Assembly: GCA_024244705.1 (NCBI GenBank)
Contig: JAAEOK010000036.1
Span: 62,001 to 126,000 of the forward strand
DNA: 64,000 nt
DNA from: Alphaproteobacteria bacterium
GTDB lineage: Bacteria > Pseudomonadota > Alphaproteobacteria > JAAEOK01
Reading direction: 5' to 3'
Under the pieces are notes generated by a model. That model was not told the DNA's origin. It did not search any database and was given only the letters and a program-made list of their open reading frames with translations. Position 1 is the stretch's first letter; each line of letters begins with the position of its first letter. Made by a program: the position numbers and the translations under genes. Positions 37,942 through 47,655 of this stretch are shown piece by piece.

Positions 37942-38067
37942 CGCCTGCATGGCTGAGATTTACGACAATTTGCCGGTCATTCGAAAATTGTCTCGGCTTG
38001 AGCGGCCCGGTCGGTGGAACATGGCGGCTATCGGGATAGCGGAATTCACCCTGCGAGGAGGTCCAGC

Positions 38068-38868
38068 ATGAGAATCCCCATCTATCAGGTCGACGCGTTC
38101 TCGGCCGCGGTCTTCGGCGGGAACCCGGCCGCGATCTGTCCCCTGGATCGTTGGCTGCCCGACGAGGTGATGCAGTCGATCGCCGCCGAGAACAATTTGT
38201 CCGAGACGGCGTTCATCGTGCGCCGCAACGAGGGCGACTCCGTCGCCTTCGATTTGCGCTGGTTCACGCCGGCGATCGAGGTCGACCTCTGCGGCCATGC
38301 GACCTTGGGCGCCGCGCACATCGTGTTCGACAGGATCGATCCGGACGCCGAAGCGATCGAATTCTTCACCCGCAGCGGGCCCCTTTCGGTGACCCGCGAA
38401 AATGGACTGCTGGCGATGGATCTTCCGTCGTCGCCGCCGATTCCGGACTCGGACCTCGGCGACGTTGCGGGCGCTCTCGGTGCCGCTCCGCGTGAGGTTC
38501 TGAACGCCATGTACGGCTTGGCGATCTTCGATGATGCCGACGACATTCGCGCACTGACGCCCGATATCGACCGCATCGCGGCCTTGAATTGCGAAGCGAT
38601 TATCGCGTCGGCGCCCGGCGATCCGGGCTCGGGCGTCGATTTCGTATCGCGTTTCTTCGCGCCCAAGGCGGGCATTCCGGAGGACCCGGTGACCGGATCG
38701 GCGCATTGCGTCTTGACGCCCTACTGGTCCGCTCGATTGGGCAAAAAAGACCTGGTCGCCAAGCAGATTTCTCGCCGCGGCGGCGAAGTTCATTGTCGCG
38801 ACCTCGGCCCGCGGGTACGTATTGCCGGGACCGTATCGCCTTACCTCGACGGGATGTTGAATTTGTGA
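38068..38868 (+). CDS. PhzF-family epimerase/isomerase-like protein
   Basis: A 266-residue protein with the two-domain DAP-epimerase-like fold of the PhzF family. The N-terminal DAFSAAVFGGNPAAIC, the conserved Glu in NNLSETAFIV, ATLGAAHIV, and PEDPVTGSAHC are present. Family members isomerise small acids, but the substrate is unknown. The ATG has GAGGAGG 8 bases upstream. Its stop overlaps the EamA start (GTGA), so the two are coupled, and it is divergent from the MocR gene. Confidence 0.9.
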   Translation: MRIPIYQVDAFSAAVFGGNPAAICPLDRWLPDEVMQSIAAENNLSETAFIVRRNEGDSVAFDLRWFTPAIEVDLCGHATLGAAHIVFDRIDPDAEAIEFFTRSGPLSVTRENGLLAMDLPSSPPIPDSDLGDVAGALGAAPREVLNAMYGLAIFDDADDIRALTPDIDRIAALNCEAIIASAPGDPGSGVDFVSRFFAPKAGIPEDPVTGSAHCVLTPYWSARLGKKDLVAKQISRRGGEVHCRDLGPRVRIAGTVSPYLDGMLNL

Positions 38869-39776
38869 CCAGCGTGTCGAGTCTTGCCGCGCCGCCCCGC
38901 GCCCTGGTCCTCGGCGCGGTTTTTCTGACGCTGATTCTGTGGAGCGGCACGGCGATCGCCAACAAGCTTGCGGTCGGGCACATGGATGCGATGACCGCCG
39001 GCGTGTTGCGCTCGTTGTTGGCCGGCATCATCGCCGGCGCCATCGCCTGCGTCGTTCGGCTGCCATTGCCGGCGAACCGGAACCAGTGGGTTCTGCTGGT
39101 GGTCTCGGGCGTCGCCAGCTTTGCTGCGTGGCCGATGCTGCTGAGCCTCGGTCTCGGCGCGACCTCGGCCAACCGGGCCGGCCTGATCATGGCCATGTTG
39201 CCGGTCTTTACCGGACTGATCGCCGCGTTGTTCGATTGGCGTCCGCCGTCGGTGACGTGGTGGGTCGGTGTGTTCATAGCCGGCGTCGGCACGGTGATTC
39301 TGATCACCCACCAGGACACCGGCCAGGTGCTCGATAGCGAGGGCACTCTGGGCGGCGACCTGCTGATTCTCGGCGGCGTGATCATCTGTGCGCTGGGCTA
39401 CGTCGCGGGCGGACGCCTGTCGCCGATCCTGGGCACATGGGCGACCACGTTCTGGGGGCTTGCGCTGGCGACGGCGATCACCATCCCGACTTTAATTTTG
39501 CTGGCGCCGCGTACGGATTGGTCGGCGGTCGGTACCCATGGCTGGATGGCGATCGCCTATCTCACACTGATGTCCTCGATCGTCGGTTATTCGTTATGGT
39601 TCTGGGCCCTCGGGCGCGGCGGCATCGCCCGCATCGGGTCGTTCCAATTCGCCCAGCCGGTCCTTACCATGGGCTTCGCGGTGCCGATATTGGGCGAACG
39701 ACTCACCTGGACATTGGTCATTTCGGGCATCGTGATCCTGGCCGGGGTCGCGATCGCGCAACGGCAACCCCGTTGA
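38865..39776 (+). CDS. EamA/DMT-family membrane transporter
   Basis: A 303-residue protein with about ten membrane helices in two EamA halves. It is a drug/metabolite transporter, usually exporting amino acids or related metabolites. A GTG start overlaps the phzF-like stop. Regulation by the adjacent MocR and pairing with PhzF and an amino-acid dehydratase suggest export of an amino-acid-derived compound; this is inference from context. Confidence 0.9.
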   Translation: MTSVSSLAAPPRALVLGAVFLTLILWSGTAIANKLAVGHMDAMTAGVLRSLLAGIIAGAIACVVRLPLPANRNQWVLLVVSGVASFAAWPMLLSLGLGATSANRAGLIMAMLPVFTGLIAALFDWRPPSVTWWVGVFIAGVGTVILITHQDTGQVLDSEGTLGGDLLILGGVIICALGYVAGGRLSPILGTWATTFWGLALATAITIPTLILLAPRTDWSAVGTHGWMAIAYLTLMSSIVGYSLWFWALGRGGIARIGSFQFAQPVLTMGFAVPILGERLTWTLVISGIVILAGVAIAQRQPR

Positions 39777-39809
39777 GGCGGGGCCGCACCGGCGAGGAGG
39801 ATTCGAGCG

Positions 39810-40772
39810 ATGGAACATAGCCTGGCGGAACTGGAAAGTGCGGCCGATCTGGTTCACCGCTTCGTTCAGCCGTCGGCGCAAATCGAGTGGCCGCTGCTGT
39901 CGGCGCGGGCCGGGGCCGAAGTCTGGGTCAAACACGAAAATCACAACCCGACGGGCGCTTTCAAGATTCGCGGCGGGCTCGTCTACATGGACGATGTTCG
40001 TCGTAATCGGCCCTCGGTTAAGGGGGTGATTTCGGCGACCACCGGCAATCACGGTCAAAGCGTTGCCCTGGCCGCGGCGCGGGTCGGACTGACCGCGACC
40101 ATCGTCGCACCGCTCGGCAACAGCCCGGAAAAGAACGCCGCGATGCGCGGCTACGGCGCCGAGTTGATCGAACACGGGCACGACTTTCAGGTCGCCTACG
40201 AATATGCCCAGGAGCTGGCGTCGGAGCGCGGGTACCATTTCGTCGATTCCTTCAATCCGCTCCTGGTGCGCGGGGTGGCGACCTATAGCCTGGAGTTCCT
40301 TCGCGCCGCCCCCGACCTCGACACGGTCTATGTGCCGATCGGCATGGGGTCGGGGATTTGCGGCATGATCGCGGCGCGCGATGCGCTGGATTCGAAGACC
40401 CAAATCGTCGGCGTCGTCGCCGATCGCGCACCGATGTACGCGCTCTCTTTCGAGCAAGGCAAACCGGTCGCGACCAACAGCTGCGACACGATGGCGCTCG
40501 GCATGGCGTGCCGGGTTCCGGTCGATGCCGTCGTCGACATCCTCCTGCGCCGCGCCGACCGTATCGTGCGTGTCACCGAGGACGAGATCGGCGCCGCCAT
40601 GCGCCACTATTTCACCGACACCCACAATGTCGCCGAGGGCGCCGGGGCCGGCGCCCTGGCGGCGCTGTTGGTGGAGCAAGAGCGGATGCGGGGCCGGAAG
40701 GTCGGCCTCGTCCTTTCCGGCGGCAATATCGACCGCGATCAATATGCGGAAATCTTGGGCGCCGCCGCCTGA
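39810..40772 (+). CDS. threonine/serine dehydratase-like PLP enzyme
   Basis: A 320-residue fold-type II PLP enzyme. The Schiff-base lysine is K52 in NPTGAFKIRGG; the substrate loop SATTGNHGQS and the phosphate-binding Gly-rich GMGSGICG follow, with a late LVLSGGNID. It lacks the ACT regulatory domain of biosynthetic IlvA, so it is a catabolic threonine/serine deaminase or a specialised dehydratase such as the hydroxyectoine type. It lies 33 bases after the EamA gene, with GGAGG before the ATG. Confidence 0.88.
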   Translation: MEHSLAELESAADLVHRFVQPSAQIEWPLLSARAGAEVWVKHENHNPTGAFKIRGGLVYMDDVRRNRPSVKGVISATTGNHGQSVALAAARVGLTATIVAPLGNSPEKNAAMRGYGAELIEHGHDFQVAYEYAQELASERGYHFVDSFNPLLVRGVATYSLEFLRAAPDLDTVYVPIGMGSGICGMIAARDALDSKTQIVGVVADRAPMYALSFEQGKPVATNSCDTMALGMACRVPVDAVVDILLRRADRIVRVTEDEIGAAMRHYFTDTHNVAEGAGAGALAALLVEQERMRGRKVGLVLSGGNIDRDQYAEILGAAA

Positions 40773-40863
40773 CCCTCGATTCGCGCAGGAGGGGTCTGCG
40801 GCAGCAGCGGTGCCTTATTATTCTCCGGCATGATATGCAGGAGTCCGGAGCGAGGAGAACGCC

Positions 40864-41574
40864 ATGACGGAAGAGCTTTTTCGCGAGGATGCATACGCCA
40901 GAACGTGCGACGCGACTGTCACCGCGGCCGACGCTGCCGGAATACGGCTCGACCGAACCGTCTTCTATCCGATGGGCGGCGGGCAGCCGGGCGACGTCGG
41001 CGTGCTGCGCCTTCCCGACGGGCGCGAGATCGCGATCACCGATACGCGCAAGGGCGAGGGGACCGGCGATATCGTTCACGTCCCGACGGCGGGCGCTACC
41101 CTGCCGGCTCCGGGCGATGCGGTGGTTGCCGAGATCGATTGGGACCGCCGCTATCGGCTGATGCGGATGCACACTTGTTTGCACCTGTTGTGCGCGATCA
41201 TCGAGGGCGACGTCACCGGCGGTCAGATTGGCGACGGCAAGGGACGGCTCGATTTCAACCTGCCCGACACCAGCCTCGACAAGGAGGCAATTGCCGTCGC
41301 GCTCAGCCGCTTGATCGAGGAGAATCATGGCGCCGAGGTGCGCTGGATCAGCGACGAAGATTTGGCCGCGCGGCCGGAACTGGTGCGCACCATGTCGGTG
41401 AAACCACCGAGCGGTCGCGGCAGGGTTCGGCTTCTCGATATCGGCGGGGTCGACCTGCAGCCTTGCGGCGGCACCCACGTACGGTCGACCGGAGAGATCG
41501 GTCCGGTCCGGATCGGCAAGATCGAGAACAAAGGGCGGCAGAACCGGCGCGTCAATGTCCTGTTCGCGGAATAG
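40864..41574 (+). CDS. AlaX-type alanyl-tRNA editing hydrolase
   Basis: A 236-residue free-standing editing domain that removes Ser or Gly from mischarged tRNA-Ala. All four zinc ligands are visible: H103 and H107 in HTCLH, and C201 and H205 in CGGTH. The N-terminal domain with the MGGGQPGDVG motif makes it the longer AlaX-M type. It stands after the threonine/serine dehydratase, 91 bases away, and may share the unit. Confidence 0.92.
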   Translation: MTEELFREDAYARTCDATVTAADAAGIRLDRTVFYPMGGGQPGDVGVLRLPDGREIAITDTRKGEGTGDIVHVPTAGATLPAPGDAVVAEIDWDRRYRLMRMHTCLHLLCAIIEGDVTGGQIGDGKGRLDFNLPDTSLDKEAIAVALSRLIEENHGAEVRWISDEDLAARPELVRTMSVKPPSGRGRVRLLDIGGVDLQPCGGTHVRSTGEIGPVRIGKIENKGRQNRRVNVLFAE

Positions 41575-41662
41575 GGGTCGCCGCGCGACGCCGGCATCGG
41601 TCGCATTGAACGCGGGAGCCGGTCGCAATCGGCGCGCATCCCGGCCCGAAAGGCACGATTGA

Positions 41663-42172
41663 ATGGGTGGCGAGGAACAGATCTATCGGGTCGCCTGGGT
41701 GCCGCATGAGGTGAACCAGGATGCCTACGCGTCGCTCAGCGGACTGGACGTCCTACGGAAGGTCGTCGATGGGTCGCTGCCCCACGTGCCCTATGCCGCC
41801 ATCATCGGAATCCGTCTCGTCGAAGTCGAGTCGGGATACGCCGTCTTCGCCACCGAGCCCGCGGAGCACCTCTACAATCCCTTGGGGACCGTTCACGGTG
41901 GCGTCGCCGCGAGCTTGATCGACAGCGCGACGGGCTGCGCCGTTTACGCGACACTCGGCGCCCAAGACAAATGGACAACCCTGGAGCTCAAGGTCAATTA
42001 CGTGCGCGCGATGACGGAAGCGGTCGGCGAGGTGCGGTGCACGGGCACGATCATTCACGCCGGCGGCAGCATCGTCACCGCGGAGGCCCGGGTGACCGAC
42101 CGTGAAGGCCGGCTCTACGCTCACGGAAATTCGACCATTCTGGTCAAACGCGCGGCGAATGGAAATCGCTGA
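41663..42172 (+). CDS. PaaI-type hotdog thioesterase
   Basis: A 169-residue hotdog protein of the PaaI/YdiI group. The LYNPLGTVHGGVAASLIDSATGCAV segment holds the HGG motif and active-site Asp, and the second-half strands carry LELKVNYVRAM. It would hydrolyse an acyl-CoA thioester. The GNAT gene starts 1 base after its stop. Confidence 0.9.
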   Translation: MGGEEQIYRVAWVPHEVNQDAYASLSGLDVLRKVVDGSLPHVPYAAIIGIRLVEVESGYAVFATEPAEHLYNPLGTVHGGVAASLIDSATGCAVYATLGAQDKWTTLELKVNYVRAMTEAVGEVRCTGTIIHAGGSIVTAEARVTDREGRLYAHGNSTILVKRAANGNR

Positions 42173-42173
42173 C

Positions 42174-42671
42174 ATGAGCCGTCGAAAACCAATCGATGTG
42201 CCCGATGACATCGGGATTTGCACGGCCCGCACAGGCACGGAAATATCCGAAATCCGATCGCTCTTTCTCGAATACGCCGAGTCGCTCAATTTCGACCTTT
42301 GCTTCCAGGGCTTCGACGAGGAAGTGGCGACATTGCCGGGACGCTACGCGGCACCCGATGGGGAACTGTTCCTCGCCACCGTCGATCGAGCCTATGCCGG
42401 CTGTATCGGCGCCCGCCCGATCGGCGACGGTATTTGCGAGATGAAGCGCCTCTACGTCCGCCCCGCCTATCGCGGCGTTGGCCTCGGCCGGATCTTGGCC
42501 TGCCGCATCATCGACTGGGCGCGACGCGCCGGCTACCAGGCGATGCGGCTGGATACCGTCGACACCATGGTCGCCGCCAAGGCGCTCTACCGCGACCTCG
42601 GCTTTCACCCGGTCGCCGCCTATTACGACAATCCGGCCGATCAACTGGAATATTACGAGCTCCGGTTTTAG
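42174..42671 (+). CDS. GNAT-family N-acetyltransferase
   Basis: A 165-residue GCN5-related acetyltransferase. The acetyl-CoA pyrophosphate loop is in VRPAYRGVGLGRILACRII, preceded by the MKRLYV strand, with the late ALYRDLGFHPVAAYY helix-strand. The acceptor substrate is unknown. I use the ATG at 42174; an in-frame ATG at 42159 overlaps the previous gene. Confidence 0.9.
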   Translation: MSRRKPIDVPDDIGICTARTGTEISEIRSLFLEYAESLNFDLCFQGFDEEVATLPGRYAAPDGELFLATVDRAYAGCIGARPIGDGICEMKRLYVRPAYRGVGLGRILACRIIDWARRAGYQAMRLDTVDTMVAAKALYRDLGFHPVAAYYDNPADQLEYYELRF

Positions 42672-42832
42672 GCGCCGAGTTCTGATATAAATAGCTGAAA
42701 TATAAAAGGAAATTGCCTATTTCCTCGAGCCCGGCACGGGTTCGGGCAATACTCAGCGCGCACGTCCTGTGATAGACTCGCCGCGGATGCGGGCCTGCGC
42801 CCATCCAACCCATACGGGGGACAAGAGACGCC

Positions 42833-44671
42833 ATGGCGGTCGTCGATCCGACCTTTCACATGTGGGTGACCCTGGCCATCATCGTGCTGGCAATGGTGAT
42901 GTACGGGCTCGAAAAGACCCCGCTCGATCTGACCTCGCTGGCCATCATTTGTGTCCTGATGGCATTTTTTCACTTCTTTCCCATGGTCGGTCCGGACGGC
43001 GTCAACCGCCTCCGGCCGGAACGGCTCCTCGAAGGGTTCGCCAATCCGGCGCTGCTGTCGGTGCTCGGCCTGCTCGTCATGGGGCAAGGCATCGTGCGGA
43101 CCGGCGCGCTCGATCAGGTCGGCCGGGCGGTCTACAACACGACCCGCGGGCATCCGTTGGCGGCAACCGGGTTGGCCCTTGTCGTCGTGGTCGTGGTCAG
43201 CGCATTTCTCAACAACATCCCGGTCGTCGTGATCTTCATTCCGATCATGCAGGCCTTGGCCGACCAGCTCGGCCGTACGGCGAGCCGGCTGATGATCCCG
43301 CTGAGCTACGCCGCCATCCTCGGCGGCATGACCACCTTGATCGGCTCGAGCACCAACTTGCTGGTGTCGAGCGCCTTGATCGAGATCGGCGAGGAGCCGT
43401 TCGGTTTTTTCGATTTCACGATTCCCGGCATCCTCATGGCGATCGGCGGTTTGGTCTATATTCTGCTCGTCGCGCCGCGGCTGCTGCCCGACCGGCAGGC
43501 CTTCACGCGGGTGCTTGTCGACGACGCCGGCAAACAATTCATCGCCCAGATCGTCGTCGCGCCGGATTCCAGGTTGGCCGGCGAAAAGGCGGTCGGCGGC
43601 TTCTTCCCCCGGCTCAAGGGTATGACGGTTCGTCTCGTCCAGCGCGGCGAACACGCGTTCCTGCCGCCGTTCGAGGACTTCTCCTTGATTCCCGGCGATG
43701 TGGTGGTGATCGCCGCGACACGAAAGGTGTTGACCGAAGCGATTCAGGACTATGGCGGCGAATCGATGGCCGACGACGTCGCGCCGAGTCCGGAGAAAGG
43801 CGGTCGCCGCGTTACCGAGCAGGTCCTGGCCGAGGCCATGGTAGCACCCAGTTCGCGCATGATCGGCCAGAATCTCGAATTGATCGGGTTTCGTTACCGG
43901 TATCACTGTCTGGTCCTCGGCATTCAGCGCCATGCCCGGATGATTCGGGCGCGCATGACGGAAATTCGCCTGGAGGCCGGCGACGTGTTGTTGATCCAGG
44001 GTCATCCCGACGACGTCGCCGCCCTGCGTGCGAACCGCGACATGGTGCTCCTCGAATGGTCGGCCAAGGATATGCCGTCGCCGGCCCATGCCCGCCGCGC
44101 CGGACTTATTTTCGCGGTGACGATTGGCCTCGCCGCCTTCGGCATATTGCCGATCGTCATTTCGGCGCTCGGCGGTGCCGCGGCGATGGTCGCGACGGGA
44201 TGCCTCAATATGCGCCAGGCGATCCGCGCCATCGATTCGTCGATCGTGTTCATGATCGGTGCGGCACTCGCCATGGGGACCAGCCTGCAAGCGACGGGTG
44301 GAGCCGACTATATCGCCATGCTGCTCATCGACGGCTTCGGCGATTCGGGACCGGTGGTCGTCCTGTCCGCCTTCTTTCTGACCGTCGCGATCCTGTCGAA
44401 CATCATCAGCACCAAGGCTTGTGCGGTGCTGTTCACGCCGATCGCGATCGGCATCGCCCACGGCTTGGGCGCCAACCCCGTGGCCTTCGCGGTCGCCGTT
44501 GTCTTCGCCTCCAATTGCTCGTTCGCCTCGCCGGTCGGCTATCAAACCAACCTGCTGGTGATGGGTCCCGGGCATTACCGTTTTTACGATTTCGTTCGTG
44601 CCGGGGCGCCGATGATCATTTTCGCGTGGATCATCTTTACGATCGTCGTGCCGTGGTACTACGGCGTCTGA
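42833..44671 (+). CDS. SLC13-family permease with paired TrkA-C domains
   Basis: A 612-residue transporter. Five or six helices at 8-205 and again at 425-612 carry the anion-transporter repeats (LNNIPVVVIFIPI and TLIGSSTNLLVS; in the second half LSNIISTKACAVLF and NCSFASPVGYQTNLLV). Between them, about 220-400, lie two cytosolic TrkA-C/RCK-C-like domains (QIVVAPDSRLAGE and EAMVAPSSRMIGQ). This is the DASS-like group common in marine and soil bacteria that handles sulfate, carboxylates or sulfonates; the substrate is not known. Confidence 0.9.
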   Translation: MAVVDPTFHMWVTLAIIVLAMVMYGLEKTPLDLTSLAIICVLMAFFHFFPMVGPDGVNRLRPERLLEGFANPALLSVLGLLVMGQGIVRTGALDQVGRAVYNTTRGHPLAATGLALVVVVVVSAFLNNIPVVVIFIPIMQALADQLGRTASRLMIPLSYAAILGGMTTLIGSSTNLLVSSALIEIGEEPFGFFDFTIPGILMAIGGLVYILLVAPRLLPDRQAFTRVLVDDAGKQFIAQIVVAPDSRLAGEKAVGGFFPRLKGMTVRLVQRGEHAFLPPFEDFSLIPGDVVVIAATRKVLTEAIQDYGGESMADDVAPSPEKGGRRVTEQVLAEAMVAPSSRMIGQNLELIGFRYRYHCLVLGIQRHARMIRARMTEIRLEAGDVLLIQGHPDDVAALRANRDMVLLEWSAKDMPSPAHARRAGLIFAVTIGLAAFGILPIVISALGGAAAMVATGCLNMRQAIRAIDSSIVFMIGAALAMGTSLQATGGADYIAMLLIDGFGDSGPVVVLSAFFLTVAILSNIISTKACAVLFTPIAIGIAHGLGANPVAFAVAVVFASNCSFASPVGYQTNLLVMGPGHYRFYDFVRAGAPMIIFAWIIFTIVVPWYYGV

Positions 44672-44820
44672 CGGCGGGCATCGATTTTTGCATTGCAGCA
44701 TCGAATTCGGACCGAGCTTGCGGGATTAACCATATTGACGCCGTTCAGATTGACGCGGTGCAACACGCGCCGTAAACTTCGCCCGCCAAACCGTGAGCCG
44801 CTCCCTGGACCCGTCATTCC

Positions 44821-45984
44821 ATGAAACCTTCGGTCAAACCGGGCGATCCCAGATTTTCATCGGGGCCCTGCGCCAAGCGCCCGGGATGGTCCCTCGATGC
44901 CTTGCGCGGCGCGGTCGTGGGCCGCTCCCATCGTGCCGCCGCGGGCAAGGCCAAATTGGCGGAGGTGATCGAGCGCAGCCGTGACATTCTCGGACTGCCG
45001 GCGGATTACCGGCTCGGCATCGTGCCGGCGTCGGACACCGGCGCCATCGAGATGACGCTGTGGTCGCTGCTCGGCCCGCGCGGTGTCGACATGCTGGCGT
45101 GGGAGAGTTTCGGCAAGACATGGGTGTCCGACGTGCGTTCGCAGCTCCGGCTCGACGACGTCAGGGTGTTCGAGGCCGATTACGGCGACCTCCCCGATCT
45201 CGACGCCGTCGATTGCGATCGCGACGTGGTGTTCACCTGGAACGGGACCACATCGGGGGTTTGCGTGCCTGACGGCGGGTGGATCGATCCCAATCGTGCC
45301 GGACTGACGATCTGCGACGCGACGTCCGCGGTTTTCGCCATGGATTTGCCCTGGCAGCGGCTCGATGCGGCGACGTTTTCGTGGCAGAAGGTTCTTGGCG
45401 GCGAAGCGGCGCACGGCATGATCGTGCTCGGCCCCCGCGCCATCGAGCGGCTCCAGTCCCACGTGCCGCCGTGGCCGCTACCGAAAATCTTTCGGCTGAC
45501 CAAGGATGGTGCCCTGATCGAGGGCATCTTCCAGGGAGAGACAATCAACACGCCGTCGATGCTGTGCGTCGAGGACCTGATCGATGCCCTGAAATGGGCG
45601 GAGTCGATCGGCGGCCTTCCGGCCCTGGTTGAACGCGCCCGCGCGAACTTGGCCGCCGTCGCGGCCTGGGTCGGCGATACACATTGGTGTGATTTTCTGG
45701 CCCGCGTGGCGGCGACCCGCTCCTGCACCTCGATCTGTCTGCGCTTTTCCGATGCGGCGCAATGCGGCAACGGCGCCGCGGCGCAGAAGGCTGTGGCGAA
45801 GGGTATTTGCGCGCTGTTGGAACGGCACGGTGCCGCCTATGATGTCAACGCCTATCGGGACGCGCCCGCCGGTTTCCGGCTGTGGGGCGGGGCGACGGTC
45901 GAGACCGCCGACCTCGAAGCCGTTTTGCCGTGGCTCGATTGGGCTTATGGCGAGGTCGCCGCGACGTCGCCGCAACCCGCGTGA
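44821..45984 (+). CDS. serC: phosphoserine aminotransferase
   Basis: A 387-residue class V aminotransferase making phosphoserine from 3-phosphohydroxypyruvate. It is the long alphaproteobacterial type: [15 protein letters not shown] at the start, [32 protein letters not shown], and the PLP lysine in [14 protein letters not shown]. It precedes serA by 5 bases, so it is co-translated with the preceding pathway step. Confidence 0.94.
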   Translation: MKPSVKPGDPRFSSGPCAKRPGWSLDALRGAVVGRSHRAAAGKAKLAEVIERSRDILGLPADYRLGIVPASDTGAIEMTLWSLLGPRGVDMLAWESFGKTWVSDVRSQLRLDDVRVFEADYGDLPDLDAVDCDRDVVFTWNGTTSGVCVPDGGWIDPNRAGLTICDATSAVFAMDLPWQRLDAATFSWQKVLGGEAAHGMIVLGPRAIERLQSHVPPWPLPKIFRLTKDGALIEGIFQGETINTPSMLCVEDLIDALKWAESIGGLPALVERARANLAAVAAWVGDTHWCDFLARVAATRSCTSICLRFSDAAQCGNGAAAQKAVAKGICALLERHGAAYDVNAYRDAPAGFRLWGGATVETADLEAVLPWLDWAYGEVAATSPQPA

Positions 45985-45989
45985 TCGCC

Positions 45990-47567
45990 ATGGCCAAGGT
46001 TCTCATCGCCGACAAACTCAGCCAGCGGGCAATCGACAGTTTCGCCACCGGTGGCGTTGAAGCCGATGTGATGACCGGCCTCGATCCGGATGCGCTGAAG
46101 GCGGTAATCGGCGACTATGACGGCCTGGTCATCCGCTCCGCCACGAAGGTGACGGCGGACGTCCTGGAAGCCGGACGAAATCTCAAGGTTGTCGGCCGCG
46201 CCGGGATTGGTGTCGACAACGTCGATCTGGCGGCGGCGACCGAGCGCGGCATCGTCGTCATGAACACGCCGTTCGGCAATACGATCACGACGGCCGAACA
46301 CGCGATTGCTTTGATGCTGTCATTGGCGCGCAGCATCCCGCAGGCGAATCAATCGACTCACCAAGGCAAGTGGGAAAAATCTCGCTTCGTCGGCGTCGAA
46401 GTCACCGGCAAGACCCTTGGCGTCATCGGCTGCGGAAATATCGGGTCGATCGTGGCCGACCGCGCCCGCGGCCTGAAGATGAGGGTGCTGGCTTACGACC
46501 CGTTTCTGTCCCCGGCGCGGGCCACCGACCTCGGCGTGCAGCGGGTGGAGCTCGACGAACTCTATGCCAAGGCGGATTTCATCACCCTGCACGCGCCCGA
46601 GACCGACCAAACCCGTCATATGATCAATGCCGCCGCGATCGCCAAGATGCAGCGCGGGGTCCGCCTGATCAATTGCGCGCGGGGCGGTTTGGTGGTTGAA
46701 GCGGATCTCAAGGCGGCGCTTGAAAGCGGCCACGTCGCGGGCGCCGCGCTCGACGTCTTCGAGCACGAGCCGGCGACCGAGAATGGGCTGTTTGGCATGG
46801 ACAATGTGGTGGTTACGCCACATCTCGGCGCTTCCACCGAAGAGGCGCAGGAGAATGTCGCGACGCAGATCGCGAAGCAGGTGACCGATTTTCTACTCCG
46901 CGGCGCCGTCGTCAACGCGCTGAACATGCCGTCGGTCAGCACCGAGGAGGCGCCGCGGATGCGCCCCTACGTCAAACTCGCCGATCAGCTCGGCAGCTTC
47001 GCCGGGCAGATCACCCGGCACGGCGTCAGGGGCATCACGATCGAGTATTCGGGACAGGTCGCAGCGCTCAACACACGGCCGCTGACGGCGGTCGTGCTGG
47101 AAGGGTTTCTGCGCCCGCTGTTGGATTCGGTGAACATGGTCAACGCACCCATCCTGGCGCGACAGCGTAATATCGAAGTAGTCGAAAAGAAGCGCGATCG
47201 GGCCGACGACTATCTGACCCTGATCCGCCTGACGGTCGATACCGAAATGCGGGAACGCACGGTCGCCGGGACCTTGATCGGCGGCGACAAGCCCCGCGTC
47301 GTCGATGTCGAGGGCATCTCCGTTGAGGCCAACCTCGGGAGCAACATGCTGTTCGTGCGCAACCGCGACGAGCCCGGATTTATCGGCGCCCTCGGCCAGA
47401 CCCTTGGCGACGCCAACATCAATATCGGCACGTTCCATCTTGGCCGTTCCGACAAAGGCGGCGATGCAATCGCCTTCGTCGAGGTCGATCAGGCCATACC
47501 CCAGGCCACCCTCGATGCGGTCAACAGGATTCCCCATGTCATCCGGGCGCACGTGCTCTCGTTCTGA
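45990..47567 (+). CDS. serA: D-3-phosphoglycerate dehydrogenase
   Basis: A 525-residue long-form SerA. The NAD-binding fold has GVIGCGNIGSIVADRA; catalytic residues are in NCARGGLV (Arg), the AALDVFEHEP Glu, and HLGASTEEA (His). An intervening ASB domain and a C-terminal ACT domain (about 450-525; NRDEPGFIGALGQTLGDANINI) imply serine feedback. The start is the ATG at 45990; a GTG at 45981 is in frame. Confidence 0.96.
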   Translation: MAKVLIADKLSQRAIDSFATGGVEADVMTGLDPDALKAVIGDYDGLVIRSATKVTADVLEAGRNLKVVGRAGIGVDNVDLAAATERGIVVMNTPFGNTITTAEHAIALMLSLARSIPQANQSTHQGKWEKSRFVGVEVTGKTLGVIGCGNIGSIVADRARGLKMRVLAYDPFLSPARATDLGVQRVELDELYAKADFITLHAPETDQTRHMINAAAIAKMQRGVRLINCARGGLVVEADLKAALESGHVAGAALDVFEHEPATENGLFGMDNVVVTPHLGASTEEAQENVATQIAKQVTDFLLRGAVVNALNMPSVSTEEAPRMRPYVKLADQLGSFAGQITRHGVRGITIEYSGQVAALNTRPLTAVVLEGFLRPLLDSVNMVNAPILARQRNIEVVEKKRDRADDYLTLIRLTVDTEMRERTVAGTLIGGDKPRVVDVEGISVEANLGSNMLFVRNRDEPGFIGALGQTLGDANINIGTFHLGRSDKGGDAIAFVEVDQAIPQATLDAVNRIPHVIRAHVLSF

Positions 47568-47655
47568 TTCTTGACCGATCGTCGGGGTTTCCATTAGGCA
47601 AAGCATTTGCGCCGGCCGGGTAAAATCTCTACATCCTAGCTCGGAAGGACGCGCC

